NCBI GenBank assembly: GCA_949592205.1
Contig: CATIUR010000001.1
Span: forward strand, 333,690,250 to 333,754,249
Direction: 5' to 3'
From: Helichrysum umbraculigerum
Taxonomy: Eukaryota > Streptophyta > Magnoliopsida > Asterales > Asteraceae
Length of the DNA: 64,000 nt
The notes under the pieces: generated by a model
The model's database searches: none
Told to the model about the DNA's origin: nothing
The model's input: only the letters and a program-made list of their open reading frames with translations
Made by a program: the position numbers and the translations under genes
In this document: one piece after another, positions 35,581 to 46,387 of the stretch
How the letters are laid out: each line of letters opens with the position of its first letter
Position numbering within the stretch: position 1 is the stretch's first letter

Positions 35581-35935
35581 TAAACTTGGGATAAAATTAA
35601 TTCATGATTGTGAAATATATGACATTATACTAAGTTTAATAATCGAATATTATATATGACATTCTCAATATCACATATGATACTATTAAACTTTGGATAA
35701 AATTAATTCATCATTTGGGCATATATGATACTATACTAAGTTTAGTAATGGAATGCATGCTATACGACATTATCAATATCACATATGCTACTATTAAACT
35801 TAAGATAAAATAAATTCATCATTTTGTAATATATGATATTATCCTAAGTATAATAATGGATTATATGATATATGACATTACCAATATCACATATCACACT
35901 ATTAAACTTAGGATAAAATTAATTATAGCATGTCA
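35581..35935 (+). repeat. 108-bp tandem array, right part
   Basis: Three more copies of the unit seen at 18301-18921. AATATCACAT recurs at 35667, 35775 and 35883. It resumes with TAAACTTGGGATA, the continuation expected after the left side's GCCACTAT. Confidence 0.85.
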
Positions 35936-36035
35936 TTTCGAAGTTGTAATTTAAAGTTTTAATTAACAACTTATAATTTGTACAGGTATATTTTAGGATT
36001 AAGAATTTTAAAAAGTTAGTCTCACTAACTTTTCG

Positions 36036-36900
36036 TTCCCCCCGAACCCTGAATTTTAATTTCCCCCCAAACCCAAATTTTCATTCCCCCCAAACCCTGA
36101 ATTTTCATTTCCCCCGAACGCAAATTTCATTCCCCCAAACCCTAAATATTCATTTGCTCTGTCTCCACTTATTTTACCCTCTCATTAACCAAACTTAATT
36201 CACAAGATATAAACCGACGGCAATGAACTCACTATCCATTTGCTCCGTCTCCACTTATGGTCTTTTTATACTTTATCGTTTATATTTTAACCGATTTCAT
36301 TTCCTCAATACACATATATTGCGAGGTATATCTCCGAATGTTTCTATTTCAAGTTGTCGCTACTGCAACATAAAATAGAGGTACATATTTATTTCGATTC
36401 TCCAGAAATTGATTTAGAAGTTGAATTCGAATCGTTGTGTATTGATTCAGAAACCGAATTTTTTTAATAACATGTTGATTCGAATAACGAATGCAAGTCG
36501 TTAAGCATCGGTTCGGAAATGAAATTCAGTTCATTACTTAATTATTCCGTACCGATTCGAAAGTCGAATTCAATTCATTACCTACTAGTTCAGAATTTGA
36601 ATTAAAGTAATTGCGACTTGTTCCGGAAATCGTATTAGTTAGTTACTTATTGATTCAAAAATCGAATCCTATTGTTACTCACTGATTCGAATTCAATATA
36701 TTACCTAGTTACCTATTGATCTACAAATCGAGTTCAAGTTATTATGTTTTGATGTAGAAAATAAAGTCGTTATTTATTTATTTTTAAGTCAAATTTAAGC
36801 CGTTACTATACATATGGATGTATGAATTGTGTTCAATTTGTTAAAATTGAATCAGAATTTCTGGTTAAAGTCGATTACATATTGATTCAAAATTGAGTTC
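36036..36900. repeat. Two degenerate tandem repeats in the CACTA interior
   Basis: Bases 36036-36150 have about five ~25-base units of the type CCCCCAAACCCTGAATTTTCAT. Bases 36400-36900 have about ten loose ~45-base units built on ATTGATTCAAAAATCGAATT with TTACTTA spacers. Neither encodes a frame. Confidence 0.6.
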
Positions 36901-37648
36901 AATAGGTTTGTATTGTTCTGATGATATGGCGTTCTTTGTTTCTTTTTTTTTTTTTTTGATGATTCACAATTCTATCAGCAGCGGATATAGTGCAACATAA
37001 TCGTTTGTAGAACAAAGGTATGTATTTGTTTTGCAGCCCTCAAGTTTAAGAATAATATGTATACATAATTTACTTTGATTTTGCTGAAGCTTTAGATAGT
37101 CCATTTCCATAATATTCTTTGTTAATATAATTGTCATCTACATTATTGAGAGTTTGAGTTGTTGATTGGGACTCCATTTTGAACATGTTATGGTTGTATA
37201 TATGACACCAATTAGTGAGACATACTAATATAGTTTTGTTAATTAGGTCATTCTTACTTGTAAAGAACTTATTTGTGCAATATAGTTTATTTATCATATA
37301 TTATCGTAATAGGAGAAACCGAGAAAGTAGTTTAAAACAAGCATAAACTTAGTTCCATCTGTAAGTATCCTATCTATGAGTATTGCTTGGACTAGTAAAG
37401 GTTAATAGAATATCAATATCTTGGATGTACTTTTACAGTAGTTGGCCATAGCTATAGACCTTAGCACAAATGATAATAAGCTTCACAAATGAGAGCAATC
37501 ATGTGCAGGTTTAGTTATCTTGTTTTATAAATTTTTAATATTTGTCTACCTGTATCATGCCAAACCTATATTTACTCTTGGTAATTGTATTTCTAGTTGC
37601 CAGGAATAAATTGAACTTATTAATGAGTTTCAGTCTGCTCTCAAGCAG

Positions 37649-39246
37649 AATTATGACAAGATATCTTATAGGGAATCGTTTCAAGAGATCATTCCCAAAG
37701 GAACTTAGAAACATCTCCACATTGACAACATTGTAAATGTCTATACATATGTCATTGCTGTTAATTTATTAGTATCATGTTAACTTCTGTAACTTCCTTT
37801 TGTTGGTTATGGTATCTATGTTATTGTTAATACAATAGAGCCGTAGAGGACAATTTGATGTGTGGAGTAATTCCTGAGGAAGTTGGGAATCTTTCAAGCA
37901 TTCAGAGATTGTAAGACTTCTTGAACTTTGTAATCGAAATTTTTTTATATCTCAATAAGCCTATAAGTTTATATGCAACTGTTTTATCATTTATTGTAGA
38001 TTTTTCAACTCTAACTTTTTCACCGGGAAGTTGCCTGCATCATTTGCAAATCTGAAAAACATTACGGATTTGTGAGTCCTACTAATTAACTAGTTGGATT
38101 TGATTATATGGGTAGACATAATCGACAATGTATATAATATGTATTCTGTTTGCAGTCAGATTGGTGGTAACAATTTATCTGGAAAGATTCCTGATTTCAT
38201 AGGGGAATGGACAGATTTCATGAGCTTGTGAGACATTCGCCTACTATTCCATTGTTTTCATTAGTTGTATATATGTTCAGATTTAATCGAACTTTTGTAC
38301 TTGCAGAAGGATTCAGCCCAGTGGAATGGAAGGGCCGATACCACCTAGCATTACTATTTTGGCACATCTGTCGGACTTTTAAGTAAAATTTCCATCTATT
38401 AATTATTTGATTATCTTGCAATTTTAATCAAGAGTATTTGTTGACCGAATCAAGGAATGCAGGCGAATCAACAACTTGAGAGGACCAGACACCCTTTGTC
38501 CACCTTTTAGTAATGCAACGGCTTTCAAGAACCTGTAAGCTTGAATGCCTTTTTGTAATATACCATTACGAGTTCCTTTTTATAATGACTGTTAAACTCA
38601 ATTTTTCTAGAATATTGAGGAGTTGCAATCTGATTGGCCCATTACCAGATTCTTTTGCTTCAAATGCTCTCAAAGTCTTGTTAGTACATTTCACCTTCTC
38701 CTCTAATTATTAAATTTCTTGTTGGAAATGAAATGTTATGGTATCAACAAAAAAGGAGAAATCTAAGTAACTACATCATTTGGTTTTCTTTTGTTTCTAG
38801 TTAGTTCTATTTATCTTAAGATTACCAGAATTGACACACTCTTTATTTATGTTACTCTTTCAGAGACTTTAGCTTTAACAAGTTTAATGGTACCATTCCT
38901 AGCGGGTTCACAGATCTAAAGAAACGGACTACATGTAACCATCTCATTTTAATGTAGTAGTGCTATCCCACATAATTTTGTTTTCACTGATTTATCACTT
39001 AACTTCGTAGCTATCTTACTGGAAACATGCTATCTGGAAGTGTGCCTACTTGGATGCTCAGAGGAGATGTGATGTAAGTTGTTTATCTTCTGTAAAACTT
39101 TTACAAGTAAAATATATGATATCCTTGTTTCATTGTATGGTTGCATAATACTACCATTGATGTTGTGAAGTTTCTTGCAGTGATTTGTCATACAACAATT
39201 TTACATTTGATAGCTCAAGTGACTTAAGGTGTCAGATGGGACAAAC
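37649..39246 (+). pseudogene. Captured LRR receptor-kinase ectodomain fragment (LRR VIII-2 type)
   Basis: Ten exon-like blocks with intron-like gaps: 37649-37732, 37839-37910, 38000-38071, 38156-38227, 38307-38378, 38463-38534, 38611-38679, 38864-38934, 39011-39073, 39181-39246. Several are exactly 72 bases, one 24-residue leucine-rich repeat each, cut at the same codon phase, as in this receptor subfamily. Readable repeats include GVIPEEVGNLSSIQRL, GKIPDFIGEWTDF, ILRSCNLIGPLPDSF and YLTGNMLSGSVPTWML, then DLSYNNFTF. Malectin, membrane and kinase parts are missing. The donor after 38378 reads TT instead of GT and the 38864 exon is one base short, so it cannot make a full ectodomain. It lies wholly within the CACTA ends. 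Confidence 0.85.
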
Positions 39247-39499
39247 GTAAGTTCAACCCTAATAGCGTTAAGAGCGAGATCGATTGGTGAAAGATTAAAT
39301 ACGAACTTGAAGTTAGATGGGTATGGTTCGGATATATTTCAATGAATTTTGCTGTGAAGAATAAATTATTATTTGTTGTATGTTTTTTGATTTCTGGAGA
39401 ATTATTAAATTGATACATTGTATATGTTGGATTTGTATATATATAATTTGTTTTGGTTGCTGACATTTTTTTTATATTATTTATTTATTGGAAAGTTTC

Positions 39500-40960
39500 G
39501 TACAAGATTATAATTTTGTGTGTACCTGTTGCAAATACACATTGTTGTGTGACTAAATCCCAAAATAAAACAATTGTTGTGTGACTACATGTTGCAAAAC
39601 GTCACACAAACATAAAATTCAAGTGGCCATTGGATGAACAATAGTCACACAAAATACACATTTACTTGCCTTTAAAGAACATATGGTCACACTAATGAAC
39701 ACCTATGGTCACTTTTGATTTAATTTTATGTGATCAAATCCCAAAATAAAACAATCGTTGTGTGACTAAATGTTGCAAAATGCCACACAAACATAAAATT
39801 CAAGTGGCCATTGGATGAACAATAGTCACACAAAATACACGTCTACTTGACTTTAAAGAGCATATGGTCACACTTATTAACACTTTTGGTTACCTTTGGC
39901 TTAATTTTATGTGACCAAATCCCCAAATAAAACACTCGTTGTGTGACTAAATGTTACAAAACGCCACACAAACATAAAAATTAAGTGACCATTAAATGAA
40001 CAATAGTCACACAAAAATACATGTTTACTGGACTTTAAAGAGTATATGGTCACACTTATTAACACTTTTGGTCACTTTTGGCTTAATTTTATGTAACCAA
40101 ATCCCAAAATAAAACAATTGTTGTGTGACTAAACGTTGCAAAATGCCACACAAACATACAATTCAAGTGGCCATTGGATGAACAATAGTCACACAAAATA
40201 CAGGTTTACTGAACTTTAAAGAGCATATGGTCACACTTATTAACACCTATGGCCACTTTTGACTTAATTTTATGTGACCAAATCCCAAAATAAAACACTC
40301 GTTGTGTGACTAAATGTTACAAAACGCCACACAAACATAAAATTCAAGTGGCCATTAGACGGACAATAGTCACACAAAATACAAGTTTACTTGATTTTAA
40401 AGAAAATATGGTCACACTTATTAACACTTATGGCCACTTTTGGCTTATTTTTATGTGACCAATTCCCAAAAAAAAATGCGTGTATGACTAAAAATTACAA
40501 ACAGCCTCACAAACAAAAAATTCATGTGACCATTGGATAAACAATAGTCACACAATAAACACATTTACTTGTCTTTAAAAAGTATATGGTCACACTTATT
40601 AAAAGTTTTTGCCACTTTATGATTAATTGTATGTGACTAAATCACCAAAAAAACAATTGTTGTGTGACTAAATCATTGCAAAGGCCACATATATTATATA
40701 TTCATGTGATCAAAGAACGGGCAATAGTCACACAAAATACACACTTACTTGATTTTACCAATCATATGGTCGCACTCATTAACAGTTTTGACCACTTTTT
40801 GCTTACTTGTATGTGACTAATTACCTAAAAATACATTCGTTGTGTAACTAAATAATCGTAAATTCCACATGTATTATATATTCATGTAGCCAAAGTACGA
40901 ACAATAGCTACTCTCAAAAACCGCTCGTATGACTATAAAGTGTTTATGGTCACTAAAACT
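39500..40960. repeat. ~181-bp tandem repeats near the CACTA right end
   Basis: Eight units marked by AATAGTCACAC (last copy variant) at 39640, 39821, 40002, 40183, 40365, 40543, 40723 and 40903. Each unit contains TTGTGTGACTAAAT, GCCACACAAACAT and ATGGTCACAC. Units become more divergent towards the element end. Such subterminal arrays are common in CACTA elements and may bind element proteins. Confidence 0.88.
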
Positions 40961-41177
40961 GATTCAACCAAAATAAAATTGTACATAATTAGTCACACAT
41001 TTTATGGTTTTGGTTACTGATTTTAAATGGATACGGCAACTAACTCGCTAATGTCACCATATGCACCCTATGGTCGCTCGACCTTTCGTCACACCTACGT
41101 TAAAAAATCAAGTGTGACTATATGCATATCGTCACACTTTTTTGGTGTAACGAAATCTCAATTTTGTTCTAGTGACC

Positions 41178-41462
41178 CCCAACTTTAACGATTTGCGGAA
41201 GCTTGATTTGGGTGTCACTAATCAATATACAAAGCACATAAGATATAATGAAAGACCACTATATGCGTCGTTTTAAACTTGTATAAATAAAGTAAATGTT
41301 TACATCAAAATATAGTTACATTAGCTCGGTTCCTGAAATCGAGAGATTACATAGCATAATTACTTTTACAAAATATAATAATGCAGTCCAATCTCTAGTT
41401 GTATGTATGCTGACTCGAGCTAATAATTCCTGCTTGTGCAGCCAAACTACTGCTGGGTTACC
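41178..41462 (-). repeat. LTR 3'-end fragment of element B (minus orientation)
   Basis: Together with 12846-12854 it gives about 294 bp of the LTR 3' terminus, reading inward on the minus strand. It matches solo LTR A at 11249-11530 (for example ATGCGTCGTTTTAA and ATGCTGACTCGAG). It stops at GGTTACC and the primer site follows five bases later. In a normal element the LTR here would be in plus orientation. Confidence 0.82.
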
Positions 41463-41466
41463 AGAT

Positions 41467-41479
41467 TGGTATCAGAGCC
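41467..41479 (+). promoter_or_regulatory. Primer-binding site of element B
   Basis: TGGTATCAGAGCC, complementary to the 3' end of initiator tRNA-Met. It is correctly placed 434 bases before the gag start, but next to an inverted LTR piece. Confidence 0.85.
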
Positions 41480-41912
41480 AGGTTATAGTGAACTAGGTTG
41501 CATTTAGTGGGCCTAGACTATGACCGTTAGGCAGTATTCCTTAGTAGTTATGACTAGTTCAGGGATTACATCATACGACTTTAATTTAACATAGCCTGAT
41601 CAACTATGTACAATTAGAGAAAGATGATGTGAAATCTGAAAGAGTTATATTGAACAGGAATGCATTAGTTGACTCTGACCTCGAGAGAAACGGGACTCAA
41701 AACACGTCTGTGCTAGACACTCAATAGGTTATTATGTGATATACATATATATATACATAAATAGACCTCATTACCACTTTAGGCTATATTATTATATGAA
41801 TATAGGCCTCTTTCTCTCTAACGCTTTGTCTCGAAATGACAAACACACCACTAGTTCATCATACTCGGACTAGCATCTTATTTCATTTCCTTGTTCTTTC
41901 TTACTCAGCATC

Positions 41913-44900
41913 ATGCCTCCTCGCCGTCAAATTACCCTTAGCGAAGCTGAGATCGCGGGAATAATTGCCCGCAGTGTGACCGAAGCCTTGGCTACCCGAA
42001 CACCACCCGGTAGCGAGGACACAGCAACCAATACTCCACCACCCAAACCCTGCTCCTATAAGGACTTTCTTAGCTGTAAACCGCTATACTTCAAGGGCAC
42101 GGAAGGTGCCATTGGCTTAATTCGTTGGATTGAGCGCATGGAATCTGTTTTCAGTCTCTGCGATTGCACTGAGAACAACAAGGTCAAATTCGCTGCTTAC
42201 ACCTTTCAGGAAGGTGCACTCACGTGGTGGAAAACCCACGCAAACTCTGTAGGCCTTGAGGTTGCAAATCGACTTCCTTGGGCCGAACTGAAAAAGAAGC
42301 TGACAGAAAAGTACTGTCCTGAAGAGGAATTGCACAGGCTGGAAGAAGAATTCTGGCATCTGGAGGTGCAGGGAAATGATGTTGCTGAATATACCACCAA
42401 ATTTCAGCAGTTTGCTTTATTATGCCCGAGTTTGGTCGAACCAGAAAGTAAGGGCATTAAGAAATACATTCGTGGACTCCCCGAGAACATCCAGGGAAAC
42501 GTCGCCTCATCCAAACCAACCACTACTGAGAGTGCCATTCGATTGGCCCACGAACTCATGGCTCTAGTTGTCAGCCGTGAGACTTCCAACACCTCATCCT
42601 CTAACAACAACAAACGCAAATCTACTGAACACCACCACAACTCAAACAAGAAAAACAACGCCATCCAAGTCTACAACACCAACTCTGAATCCAACCGCAG
42701 CTACACCGGGGACAGACCTTATTGTCCCAAGTGCAACTACCACCACTTTGGTCAGTGCAACCCCCCTTGCAACAACTGCAGGAGGTACGGGCATTTGACT
42801 AAGGATTGTAGAGCCCCTAAATCCAACAACAACCCTTCTGACAAAAATGCCAGACAACCTAAGTCCTGCTACGAATGTGGAAACCCAGGACACTTTAGGG
42901 ATTCTTGCCCAAAATTGAAGAACAAGGGCAACAACAACAACCACCGTAACAACAACAACACCAAAAGTAGCGCCTTCGTGATCAACTCAGGGGACGCCCG
43001 TCAGGACCCGAATGTGGTCACGGGTATGTTCCTCCTCAACAATTTAACTGCTTCCATACTGTTTGATACTGGTGCCGATAGGAGTTTTATTTCCGATGAA
43101 TTTTGCCCTCTACTTGACATTACACCTGTTGCTTTAGACGTTAAGTACACCGTAGAGCTAGCAAATGGCAAATTGATAGAAACCAATAGTGTGATACCTA
43201 ATTGCACCTTAAATCTAGCCGACGAAACCTTCTCCATAGATCTTATGCCTGTTGAGATAGGAAGTTTCGATGTCATCATAGGCATGGACTGGTTATCCAA
43301 ACATCGCGCCGAAATCATTTGCCATGACAAAATTGTTCGCATACCTCTCGCCGTCGGTAGAACCCTGATCATACAGGGGGAGACCGGTGGGACGAGGCTT
43401 AACATCATCTCTTGTCTTAAAACCCGGAAATTTCTGAGAAAGGGTTATCCATCAATCCTCGCGCACATCATGGAGAAAAAGTCGGAGGAGAAGCGACTTG
43501 AGGATGTTCCAATCGTTCGAGACTTTCCAGAAGTCTTTCCTGAAGAACTACCTGGTCTACCACCACCAAGACAGGTTGAGTTCTCAATCGATCTTGTACC
43601 AGGTGCTGCGCCTGTGACTCGAGCACCATACCGTTTAGCTCCATCCGAACTTCAGGAGTTGTCCACCCAATTACAGGAACTCCTGGAACGAGGGTTTATC
43701 AGGCCGAGTTCTTCACCTTGGGGAGCTCCGGTCCTATTTGTTAAGAAGAAAGATGGTTCTTTTCGAATGTGTATCGACTATCGAGAGTTGAACAAGTTAA
43801 CTGTCAAGAACCGGTATCCACTTCCTCGAATCGATGATTTGTTCGACCAACTTCAAGGGTCGAGTTATTATTCAAAGATTGATCTCCGATCCGGTTATCA
43901 TCAATTGCGTGTTCGCGATGCCGATATTCCAAAAACCGCTTTCAGAACCCGTTACGGGCATTACGAATTTCAAGTGATGCCATTCGGCCTAACCAATGCA
44001 CCGGCTGTATTCATGGACCTTATGAATCGGGTGTGTAAACCTTACCTTGATAAGTTTGTCATTGTCTTCATCGATGACATTCTCATATATTCACGAAGCA
44101 AAGAAGAGCATGCGCAACACCTCAGAACCATCCTTGAACTACTTAAACACGAGGAGCTCTATGCCAAGTTCTCTAAGTGTGAGTTCTGGATCAAAACCGT
44201 TCAATTCCTTGGTCACGTGATTGACAGTCAGGGAATTCACGTTGACCCGTCAAAAATCGAGGCTATCAAAGACTGGCAATCGCCAACCACTCCGACCGAA
44301 GTACGGCAGTTTCTAGGACTGGCCGGATACTATCGACGATTCATTGAAAATTTCTCCAAGATAGCCATACCACTTACGACTCTGACCCAGAAAGATAAAA
44401 AGTTTGACTGGACTGATAAACAAGAATCGGCATTCCAACTCTTAAAACAAAAGCTTTGCAGTGCTCCTATCCTCTCATTACCCGAAGGCACCGATGACTT
44501 CGTGGTATACTGCGATGCTTCTCATCAAGGTCTCGGTTGTGTGCTTATGCAACGAGACAAAGTCATAGCTTATGCCTCCCGACAACTCAAGATTCATGAA
44601 AAGAATTACACCACCCACGACCTCGAGCTAGGAGCTGTCGTTTTTGCCCTCAAAATCTGGAGACATTACCTTTACGGTACCAGATGTACAATCTTTACCG
44701 ACCATAAAAGCCTTCAACACATATTCGATCAGAAGGATCTCAACATGAGGCAACGTCGATGGGTCGAGTTACTTACCGATTACGACTGCGAACTCAAATA
44801 TCATCCAGGCAAAGCAAATGTTGTTGCTGACGCCCTCAGTCGAAAAGAGCGAGTGAAACCACTTCGGGTTCGAGCCCTCAGTATGACCATTCACAACAAT

Positions 44901-46142
44901 TTAAACATTCAAATCCTCACTGCTCAACTCGAAGCCTTAAAACCCGAAAATGTCAAGGATGAAGCCTTGCGGGGCATGGATAAACAATTCGAAATCAGAC
45001 CTAACGGGATTAGGTATTTCTCAAACCGAATCTGGTTGCCTAAATTTGGGAACCTACGAGACTTAGTGATGGATGAAGCTCACAAGTCCAAATATTCTAT
45101 CCATCCGGGATCCGATAAAATGTACCACGGTATCAAGGACTTCTACTGGTGGCCGAACATGAAATCTGAAATCGCCACCTATGTCAGCAAATGCCTTACT
45201 TGCTCCAAAGTCAAAATCGAATATCAAAAACCTTCTGGTTTACTTCAACAACCCAGTCTTCCTGAATGGAAATGGGAACAAATTGCCATGGACTTCATAA
45301 CCAAACTACCCAAATCGTCGAGCGGTTACGATACCATTTGGGTGATCGTGGATCGTCTCACAAAGTCTGCTCACTTCCTGGCAATCAAGGAATCCGACAA
45401 AATGGAACGCCTCACCAGAATCTATTTGAAGGAAATCGTGACCAAACACGGTGTTCCAATCTCAATTATCTCCGATAGGGATAGTCGTTTCACTTCACAA
45501 TTTTGGCAATCACTTCAAAAATCCCTGGGTACTCGACTTGATATGAGTACCGCATATCATCCTCAAACAGACGGTCAAAGCGAACGAACCATTCAAACAC
45601 TTGAAGACATGCTACGGGCCTGCGTAGTAGACTTCGGTGTGAACTGGGAAAAACATCTACCATTGTGCGAGTTCTCGTACAACAACAGCTATCATACCAG
45701 CATCAAAGCTGCACCCTTCGAGGCACTGTACGGTCGTAAGTGCCGGTCACCTATCTGTTGGACCGAAGTTGGGGATAGCCAACTCACAGGTCCAGAAATC
45801 ATTCACGAAACGACCGAGAGAATCGTTGAAATCCAAAACAAGCTTAAGGCCGCGCGTGATCGTCAGAAAAGTTATGCTGACGTGAGACGCAAACCACTCG
45901 AGTTCCAAGTTGGGGATCGAGTTCTACTCAAAGTATCGCCTTGGAAAGGCGTAATCCGATTTGGCAAACGAGGGAAGTTGAATCCCAGATACATTGGACC
46001 ATTCGAGATCCTCGAAAGGATTGGTCCAGTGGCTTATCGATTGCAGCTGCCATCTGAACTCAGCAGCGTGCATCCCACATTTCATGTTTCAAATCTGAAG
46101 AAGTGTCTGTCTAATGAGACACTTATCATTCCACTCGATTAA
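41913..46142 (+). CDS. Gag-pol polyprotein of element B (Ty3/gypsy chromovirus, Tekay-like)
   Basis: 1409 aa in one frame. The gag core is about residues 45-230. Two CCHC knuckles follow, CNNCRRYGHLTKDC (~285) and CYECGNPGHFRDSC (~319). Protease has FDTGADRSFI (~384). RT has FIDDILIYS (~718). RNase H has YCDASHQGLG (~866) and FTDHKSLQHI (~928). Integrase has the HHCC region from ~1055, then MDFITKLP, ISDRDSRF and SERTIQTLE carrying the D, D and E residues (~1127, ~1186, ~1222), and a GPY/F-like region ending HPTFHVSNLKKC. It ends at TAA 46140-46142, just before the expected chromodomain. The other catalytic motifs are intact, so the enzymes could still be active. Confidence 0.92.
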   Translation: MPPRRQITLSEAEIAGIIARSVTEALATRTPPGSEDTATNTPPPKPCSYKDFLSCKPLYFKGTEGAIGLIRWIERMESVFSLCDCTENNKVKFAAYTFQEGALTWWKTHANSVGLEVANRLPWAELKKKLTEKYCPEEELHRLEEEFWHLEVQGNDVAEYTTKFQQFALLCPSLVEPESKGIKKYIRGLPENIQGNVASSKPTTTESAIRLAHELMALVVSRETSNTSSSNNNKRKSTEHHHNSNKKNNAIQVYNTNSESNRSYTGDRPYCPKCNYHHFGQCNPPCNNCRRYGHLTKDCRAPKSNNNPSDKNARQPKSCYECGNPGHFRDSCPKLKNKGNNNNHRNNNNTKSSAFVINSGDARQDPNVVTGMFLLNNLTASILFDTGADRSFISDEFCPLLDITPVALDVKYTVELANGKLIETNSVIPNCTLNLADETFSIDLMPVEIGSFDVIIGMDWLSKHRAEIICHDKIVRIPLAVGRTLIIQGETGGTRLNIISCLKTRKFLRKGYPSILAHIMEKKSEEKRLEDVPIVRDFPEVFPEELPGLPPPRQVEFSIDLVPGAAPVTRAPYRLAPSELQELSTQLQELLERGFIRPSSSPWGAPVLFVKKKDGSFRMCIDYRELNKLTVKNRYPLPRIDDLFDQLQGSSYYSKIDLRSGYHQLRVRDADIPKTAFRTRYGHYEFQVMPFGLTNAPAVFMDLMNRVCKPYLDKFVIVFIDDILIYSRSKEEHAQHLRTILELLKHEELYAKFSKCEFWIKTVQFLGHVIDSQGIHVDPSKIEAIKDWQSPTTPTEVRQFLGLAGYYRRFIENFSKIAIPLTTLTQKDKKFDWTDKQESAFQLLKQKLCSAPILSLPEGTDDFVVYCDASHQGLGCVLMQRDKVIAYASRQLKIHEKNYTTHDLELGAVVFALKIWRHYLYGTRCTIFTDHKSLQHIFDQKDLNMRQRRWVELLTDYDCELKYHPGKANVVADALSRKERVKPLRVRALSMTIHNNLNIQILTAQLEALKPENVKDEALRGMDKQFEIRPNGIRYFSNRIWLPKFGNLRDLVMDEAHKSKYSIHPGSDKMYHGIKDFYWWPNMKSEIATYVSKCLTCSKVKIEYQKPSGLLQQPSLPEWKWEQIAMDFITKLPKSSSGYDTIWVIVDRLTKSAHFLAIKESDKMERLTRIYLKEIVTKHGVPISIISDRDSRFTSQFWQSLQKSLGTRLDMSTAYHPQTDGQSERTIQTLEDMLRACVVDFGVNWEKHLPLCEFSYNNSYHTSIKAAPFEALYGRKCRSPICWTEVGDSQLTGPEIIHETTERIVEIQNKLKAARDRQKSYADVRRKPLEFQVGDRVLLKVSPWKGVIRFGKRGKLNPRYIGPFEILERIGPVAYRLQLPSELSSVHPTFHVSNLKKCLSNETLIIPLD

Positions 46143-46355
46143 ATTCGAGTTGACGAGAAACTTCACTTTGTTGAGGAACCCGCCGAGATCATGGACCGTG
46201 AGGTCAAACAACTTAAACAAAGTCGTATTCCTATCGTCAAGGTTAGGTGGAATTCGCGGCGCGGTCCGGAATTTACCTGGGAACGGGAAGACCAAATGCG
46301 ACTCAAGTACCCTCAACTCTTCACTGATTCAACATCAAACACGACTTCAACTTAA
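46143..46355 (+). pseudogene. Chromodomain-like C-terminus cut off from element B gag-pol
   Basis: The gag-pol frame continues for 70 codons after the TAA to a natural stop at 46353-46355. It contains VKVRWNSRRGPEFTWERED, the conserved core of the chromodomain-like tail in Tekay-type integrases. A single base change at the first position of the stop codon explains the break. This tail guides integration to particular chromatin in chromoviruses (family knowledge). Confidence 0.8.
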
Positions 46356-46378
46356 ATTTCGGGACGAAATTCTCCTAA

Positions 46379-46387
46379 CAGGGGGAG
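46379..46387 (+). promoter_or_regulatory. Polypurine tract of element B
   Basis: CAGGGGGAGA ends two or three bases before the LTR start TGTGACAACC at 46390. Position and composition are as expected for plus-strand priming. Confidence 0.8.

Larger units (their letters stand above)
12855..41174. mobile_element. CACTA (En/Spm) transposon, 28.3 kb with inserts
   Basis: The left end reads CACTAGTACATAAATGAGAT. The right end read inward on the other strand is CACTAGAACAAAATTGAGAT. The terminal repeats align over about 30 bases with five mismatches. The target duplication is ACC at 12852-12854 and 41175-41177; removing the element restores a normal LTR terminus. Subtracting element C leaves about 11.7 kb. 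No transposase frame was found, so it appears non-autonomous. It contains subterminal repeats at both ends, a 108-bp tandem array and a captured piece of an LRR receptor-kinase gene. Confidence 0.88.

Noticed and set aside
37070..37297. Minus-strand 75-aa frame near the captured LRR exons
   Set aside because: Opposite strand to the LRR fragment, no domain and AT-rich composition typical of chance frames.
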